Shown here: positions 7,356-10,189 of the stretch, in pieces | How the letters are laid out: every line of letters starts with the position of its first letter | How positions within the stretch are numbered: the first letter of the stretch is position 1 | Assembly: GCA_934408835.1 (NCBI GenBank) | Contig: CAKRVU010000026.1 | Location: forward strand, 1-10,189 | From: an uncultured Oscillospiraceae bacterium | GTDB lineage: Bacteria; Bacillota; Clostridia; Oscillospirales; Ruminococcaceae | Length of the DNA stretch: 10,189 nucleotides | Direction: 5' to 3' | Position numbers and translations under genes: made by a program | Notes under the pieces: generated by a model | Told to the model about the DNA's origin: nothing | Seen by the model: the letters and a program-made list of their open reading frames with translations, nothing else | Databases searched by the model: none

Positions 7356-7470
7356 TGAAAAAACGAGAATGTCTGGAGGTCTGGCTTGCGGAGAGGGTGT
7401 AATGGGACTTGAAGCGTCAATCTCCGCTTGGACGACAGAAGAATGGAATATCGTGGATTAGAGTAAATAC

Positions 7471-7518
7471 GGAAAGGAAGGTATGGCGTTTCCACGCGCC
7501 GTACAAGAAAATAAATGA
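7471..7518 (+). promoter_or_regulatory. dapL leader: strong Shine-Dalgarno, hairpin and 11-codon leader frame
   Basis: GGAAAGGAAGG (7471-7481) is the only good ribosome site before dapL, but it lies more than 30 nt from the dapL ATG. It is spaced for an ATG at 7483 opening an 11-codon frame ([11 protein letters not shown]) whose TGA (7516-7518) overlaps the dapL ATG in an ATGA. The same stretch can fold: GTATGGCG (7481-7488) pairs with CGCCGTAC (7497-7504), 8 bp with one T-G wobble and an 8-nt loop. Either translation reaches dapL by coupling from the leader peptide, or the hairpin brings the Shine-Dalgarno to about 10 nt from the dapL ATG. Both readings are inference. Confidence 0.4.
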
Positions 7519-8696
7519 AAATTAACAGTCATTTTTTGGAATTAAAGGATAGTTACCTGTTTTCAACCATTGCACGTCGTGTCTCTGAGTTCAGTGAGGC
7601 GCATCCCGATGTTGATTTAATTCGTTTGGGGATTGGAGATGTGACGAAGCCGCTTTGTCCGGCTGTGGTTGACGCGCTCCACCAGGCGGTAGAGGAAATG
7701 GGTTCTACAGAAGGGTTCCATGGTTACGGTCCCGAACAGGGCTATCCGTTTTTAAGACAGGCAATACAGAGCTATTATGCAGATCGCGGCGTTTCCTTAG
7801 AGCTTCCTGAAATTTTTGTCAGCGACGGTGCAAAGAGCGATTGCGGTAATATTCTGGACTTGTTCCATCGGGATAACACGGTGTTGATTCCGGATCCGGT
7901 TTATCCGGTTTATGTGGATACCAATATCATGGCGGGACGTAAGATTGAGTATTTGGACGCGAATGCAGAAAACGGTTTTCTGCCGATGCCGGTTCCCGGT
8001 CAAAAGGCGGATATTATCTATATCTGTTCTCCGAACAATCCTACTGGCGCAGTTTACTCCAGAGAGCAGCTTCAAGTATGGGTAGATTATGCGTTGGAGC
8101 AAGGAGCCCTGATTTTGTTTGACGCGGCGTATGAAGCGTTTATTTCTGATGATTCTCTTCCGAGAAGTATCTTTGAAATTGAGGGTGCAAAGCGCTGTGC
8201 AATAGAGTTTTGCTCTCTCTCCAAAACAGCAGGTTTCACCGGGACGCGCTGCGGTTATACCATCGTTCCGTCTGAACTGACGTTTGAAGGAGCGTCGCTG
8301 AACGCCCTGTGGCTGCGCCGTCAAACAACCAAGTTCAACGGCGTATCTTATATTGTCCAAAAAGGTGCGGCGGCGGTATTCTCTGCCGAGGGACAACGAC
8401 AAACCAAAGAGGCAATCCATTATTATCAGAAAAACGCCAAAATGATAGCGGACGCGATGAAGCAGATGGGAATTTGGTATACCGGTGGCGAGCATTCCCC
8501 CTATATTTGGTTGGAGTGTCCGAATCAGATGGATTCTTGGGAATTTTTTGATCTTTTGCTGAAAAAAGCAAATGTTGTTGGAACGCCTGGCTCCGGTTTT
8601 GGAAAGAACGGCGAAGGGTATTTCCGTCTTACCGGGTTTGGGACTTATGAAAATACAAAAGAGGCTGTTCGCCGTATTCAGAAAAACTTGAAATAG
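7515..8696 (+). CDS. dapL: LL-diaminopimelate aminotransferase
   Basis: PLP enzyme of fold type I that converts tetrahydrodipicolinate directly to LL-diaminopimelate with glutamate as amino donor, in the shortened lysine/meso-DAP pathway. 393 residues, normal length. The N-terminus [22 protein letters not shown] is the DapL signature and fixes ATG 7515, which is also preceded directly by an in-frame TAA. Other motifs are [43 protein letters not shown] at 174-178, FDAAYEAF, and [15 protein letters not shown] with the PLP lysine at 237. Its product feeds peptidoglycan synthesis, the substrate chain on which DacB acts. No usual ribosome site lies directly in front of this start. An intrinsic terminator follows 10 bp after the stop. 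Confidence 0.96.
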   Translation: MKINSHFLELKDSYLFSTIARRVSEFSEAHPDVDLIRLGIGDVTKPLCPAVVDALHQAVEEMGSTEGFHGYGPEQGYPFLRQAIQSYYADRGVSLELPEIFVSDGAKSDCGNILDLFHRDNTVLIPDPVYPVYVDTNIMAGRKIEYLDANAENGFLPMPVPGQKADIIYICSPNNPTGAVYSREQLQVWVDYALEQGALILFDAAYEAFISDDSLPRSIFEIEGAKRCAIEFCSLSKTAGFTGTRCGYTIVPSELTFEGASLNALWLRRQTTKFNGVSYIVQKGAAAVFSAEGQRQTKEAIHYYQKNAKMIADAMKQMGIWYTGGEHSPYIWLECPNQMDSWEFFDLLLKKANVVGTPGSGFGKNGEGYFRLTGFGTYENTKEAVRRIQKNLK

Positions 8697-8706
8697 ATGA
8701 AAAAAC

Positions 8707-8737
8707 GAAGAGTTTGCCATGGTCAAGCTCTTTTTCT
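8707..8737 (+). terminator. Rho-independent terminator after dapL
   Basis: AGAGTTTG (8709-8716) pairs with CAAGCTCT (8724-8731), 8 bp including one T-G wobble, and the stem can extend by two more pairs. The loop is 7 nt, and T residues run through 8731-8735. It lies right after the dapL stop and would end the gene run that starts at 489. Confidence 0.7.
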
Positions 8738-8742
8738 ATGAA
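8714..8742 (+). promoter_or_regulatory. Possible sigma-A promoter for rhlE, overlapping the terminator
   Basis: TTGCCA (8714-8719, 5 of 6 to the -35 consensus) and TATGAA (8737-8742, 4 of 6 to the -10 consensus) are 17 bp apart. Transcription would start near 8749, about 19 nt before the helicase ATG and just upstream of its ribosome site. The -35 lies within the terminator stem, a compact but not rare arrangement. Confidence 0.35.
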
Positions 8743-8767
8743 ACATAAAACAGAAAAGAAGGATAAA

Positions 8768-10141
8768 ATGAAATTTGAAGAATTTTCTATCTCTTCGTCC
8801 ATTTTGAGAGCTTTGAAGGAGGCGGGTTATCGGGAGGCTTTTCCGATTCAGGAAGCGGCGATTCAACCGGCATTAAAAGGAAGGGATTTGGTCGGCTGCG
8901 CTCAGACGGGTACCGGAAAAACAGCGGCGTTTGCGATACCTGTATTACAACGCTTATCCAAACAAGTTAGAAGACGGACAGATAAAAAACAACTTCGCGC
9001 CCTTGTTTTGACGCCGACAAGAGAACTTGCCTTCCAGATTTTTGAAAGCTTCCGGCGTTATAGTAAATATACCTATGTTCGCAACTGCGTTGTGTTTGGC
9101 GGAGTCAGGCAGCTTCCGCAGCAAAAGGCATTGGAGAGAGGTGCGGACGTACTGATTGCAACGCCCGGACGATTGTTGGACTTGATGCAGCAGGGGTACA
9201 TTGATCTTTCCCATATTCAGATACTGGTTTTGGATGAGGCAGATCGGATGTTGGATATGGGGTTCTTGCCGGACGTTAAAAAGGTTCTGAAGCAGCTGCC
9301 GGATCGAAGGCAGACGCTGTTGTTTTCCGCTACGATGCCAAAAGAGATTTCCAAGTTGATTCAAACCATTCTGGTGAATCCACTGACGGTAAAGGTAGCG
9401 CCTGTATCTTCTACCGTTGACGCTATTTCGCAGCGTGTTTATTTTGTTGAGAAAAAGAATAAAACCAAGCTCTTAATTTCGATTTTGAAGAAATCTCCTT
9501 CTGTTACATCTGCTATCGTATTTATGCGCACCAAGCGGGGAACCGATCAATTGGCAAAGGAATTGCGTCAGGCTGGAATTGCGGCTCAGTCGATTCACGG
9601 AGATAAGACGCAGTGGGAACGGCAGCAGACATTAAAAGACTTTAAAAACCATCAGATTCAAATTTTGGTTGCCACCGATATCGCTGCACGCGGAATCAAC
9701 GTAGATCGGCTGTCGCACGTCTTTAATTATGACCTTCCCGATGTTGCGGAAACCTATGTCCACCGAATTGGCAGAACCGGACGGGCCGGTGAAGAAGGAG
9801 TGGCAATTGCCCTTTGTAGTCCGGAAGAAAAACCGCTTTTGGACGGAGTGGAAAAGTTGATTCGAAAGAAAATCAAGGTACTGAATGACCAGCGGTACTC
9901 CCTTTCAACTTCCGATTCGCGTCTGACTGCTACAGAGAAAAAGAAATCCTCCGGGCGCGCCTCCAAACGCTCTGCGAGTCCAAGAAATCAAAGACGGACG
10001 GAGCCTTTAGAACGGCAAACGCCTAGGAAAAATCGTTTGCAGCCAAGACCGCCTGTACAGGGCGCCAACGAGGTGCTCGATTTTGCAAGGAGGCAGCCGG
10101 TTTCGTCAGGCAGAAAACGACGTTCTAAAAACAAATCATAG
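8768..10141 (+). CDS. rhlE: DEAD-box ATP-dependent RNA helicase, RhlE-type
   Basis: 457 residues. The motifs run in order: Q motif (F25-P-I-Q28), motif I AQTGTGKT with K51, Ia PTRELA, ATPGRLLDL, motif II D156-E-A-D159, motif III S187-A-T189, motif V D-I-A-A-R-G-I-N and motif VI HRIGRTGR (332-339). The VVFGGVRQLPQ-type stretch and VFNYDLPDVAETYVHRIGRTGR resemble RhlE, which remodels RNA in ribosome assembly and RNA decay. Residues 381-457 form a low-complexity basic tail with 23 Lys/Arg in 77 residues, probably an unstructured RNA-binding extension. Motif V has Asn311 where most relatives have Asp. The start at 8768 is chosen for AAGAAGGA (8756-8763); the in-frame ATG at 8738 lacks such a site. 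The gene is a separate unit downstream of a terminator. Confidence 0.93.
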   Translation: MKFEEFSISSSILRALKEAGYREAFPIQEAAIQPALKGRDLVGCAQTGTGKTAAFAIPVLQRLSKQVRRRTDKKQLRALVLTPTRELAFQIFESFRRYSKYTYVRNCVVFGGVRQLPQQKALERGADVLIATPGRLLDLMQQGYIDLSHIQILVLDEADRMLDMGFLPDVKKVLKQLPDRRQTLLFSATMPKEISKLIQTILVNPLTVKVAPVSSTVDAISQRVYFVEKKNKTKLLISILKKSPSVTSAIVFMRTKRGTDQLAKELRQAGIAAQSIHGDKTQWERQQTLKDFKNHQIQILVATDIAARGINVDRLSHVFNYDLPDVAETYVHRIGRTGRAGEEGVAIALCSPEEKPLLDGVEKLIRKKIKVLNDQRYSLSTSDSRLTATEKKKSSGRASKRSASPRNQRRTEPLERQTPRKNRLQPRPPVQGANEVLDFARRQPVSSGRKRRSKNKS

Positions 10142-10172
10142 AAAAACCGAACTCCTCGTGAAAGGTTCAGTT
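10142..10172 (-). terminator. Probable terminator of a convergent minus-strand gene
   Basis: Read on the minus strand, AACTGAAC pairs with GTTCGGTT (positions 10172-10165 and 10152-10145), 8 bp with one T-G wobble and a 12-nt loop, followed by a T run (complement of 10142-10146). On the plus strand the same stem has a C-A mismatch and no trailing T tract, so it fits termination of a gene entering from the right better than termination of rhlE. Confidence 0.4.
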
Positions 10173-10189
10173 GTGAAACAAAAAGAAAG

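Noticed and set aside
7356..7470. Lysine riboswitch (L box) before dapL
   Set aside because: The spacer is only 159 bp, and I could not identify the conserved L-box core or a following terminator or anti-terminator.
7797..8726. Minus-strand open frame of 309 codons across dapL
   Set aside because: Antisense to an unambiguous DapL gene; no family signature and no ribosome site, and its first codons lie in the dapL terminator region.
8714..8767. Helicase start upstream of 8768 (ATG 8738 or the frame opening at 8714)
   Set aside because: These lie in the terminator and promoter region and lack a Shine-Dalgarno; 8768 has AAGAAGGA and the usual M-K-F-E-E-F start.

Overview
The window looks like chromosomal DNA of a spore-forming Clostridia-type Firmicute, perhaps of the Oscillospirales (this last step is inference). 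The evidence is AG-rich Shine-Dalgarno sequences before most genes, the order scpA-scpB...dacB...rluB known from Bacillus, a ytfJ/GerW-type sporulation gene, and LL-diaminopimelate aminotransferase (DapL), a lysine-pathway variant common in Clostridia. All recognisable genes lie on the + strand. I see no mobile element, CRISPR array, rRNA or tRNA.

Layout. Positions 1-215 hold the 3' end of an RsmB/RsmF-type rRNA m5C methyltransferase. Positions 216-488 are mostly non-coding, apart from a doubtful 45-codon frame and a good sigma-A promoter at 432-459. From 489 the genes are closely packed: an M50 membrane protease, scpA, scpB, a DUF2953 membrane protein, ytfJ, dacB and rluB. A carboxyltransferase subunit and a small biotin carrier protein follow. 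A 159-bp spacer with an unusual leader structure precedes dapL, and an intrinsic terminator (8707-8737) ends the run. A separate rhlE-type DEAD-box helicase gene follows with its own likely promoter. A hairpin at the right edge reads best as a terminator for a convergent minus-strand gene outside the window.

Themes. ScpA and ScpB are the kleisin and accessory subunits of the SMC chromosome-segregation complex. DacB, DapL and probably YtfJ relate to the cell wall and the spore: DapL makes the meso-DAP precursor, DacB trims peptidoglycan stem peptides, and YtfJ is a sporulation protein. RluB, the methyltransferase and RhlE relate to ribosome and RNA maturation. The carboxyltransferase and biotin carrier form two parts of a biotin-dependent (de)carboxylase, but no biotin carboxylase or sodium-pump membrane subunit is next to them.

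This is mostly ordinary core genome. The points most worth a second look are the 7356-7518 leader upstream of dapL, where the only strong Shine-Dalgarno lies 5' of a stable hairpin, and the divergent, short carboxyltransferase in an incomplete gene set.
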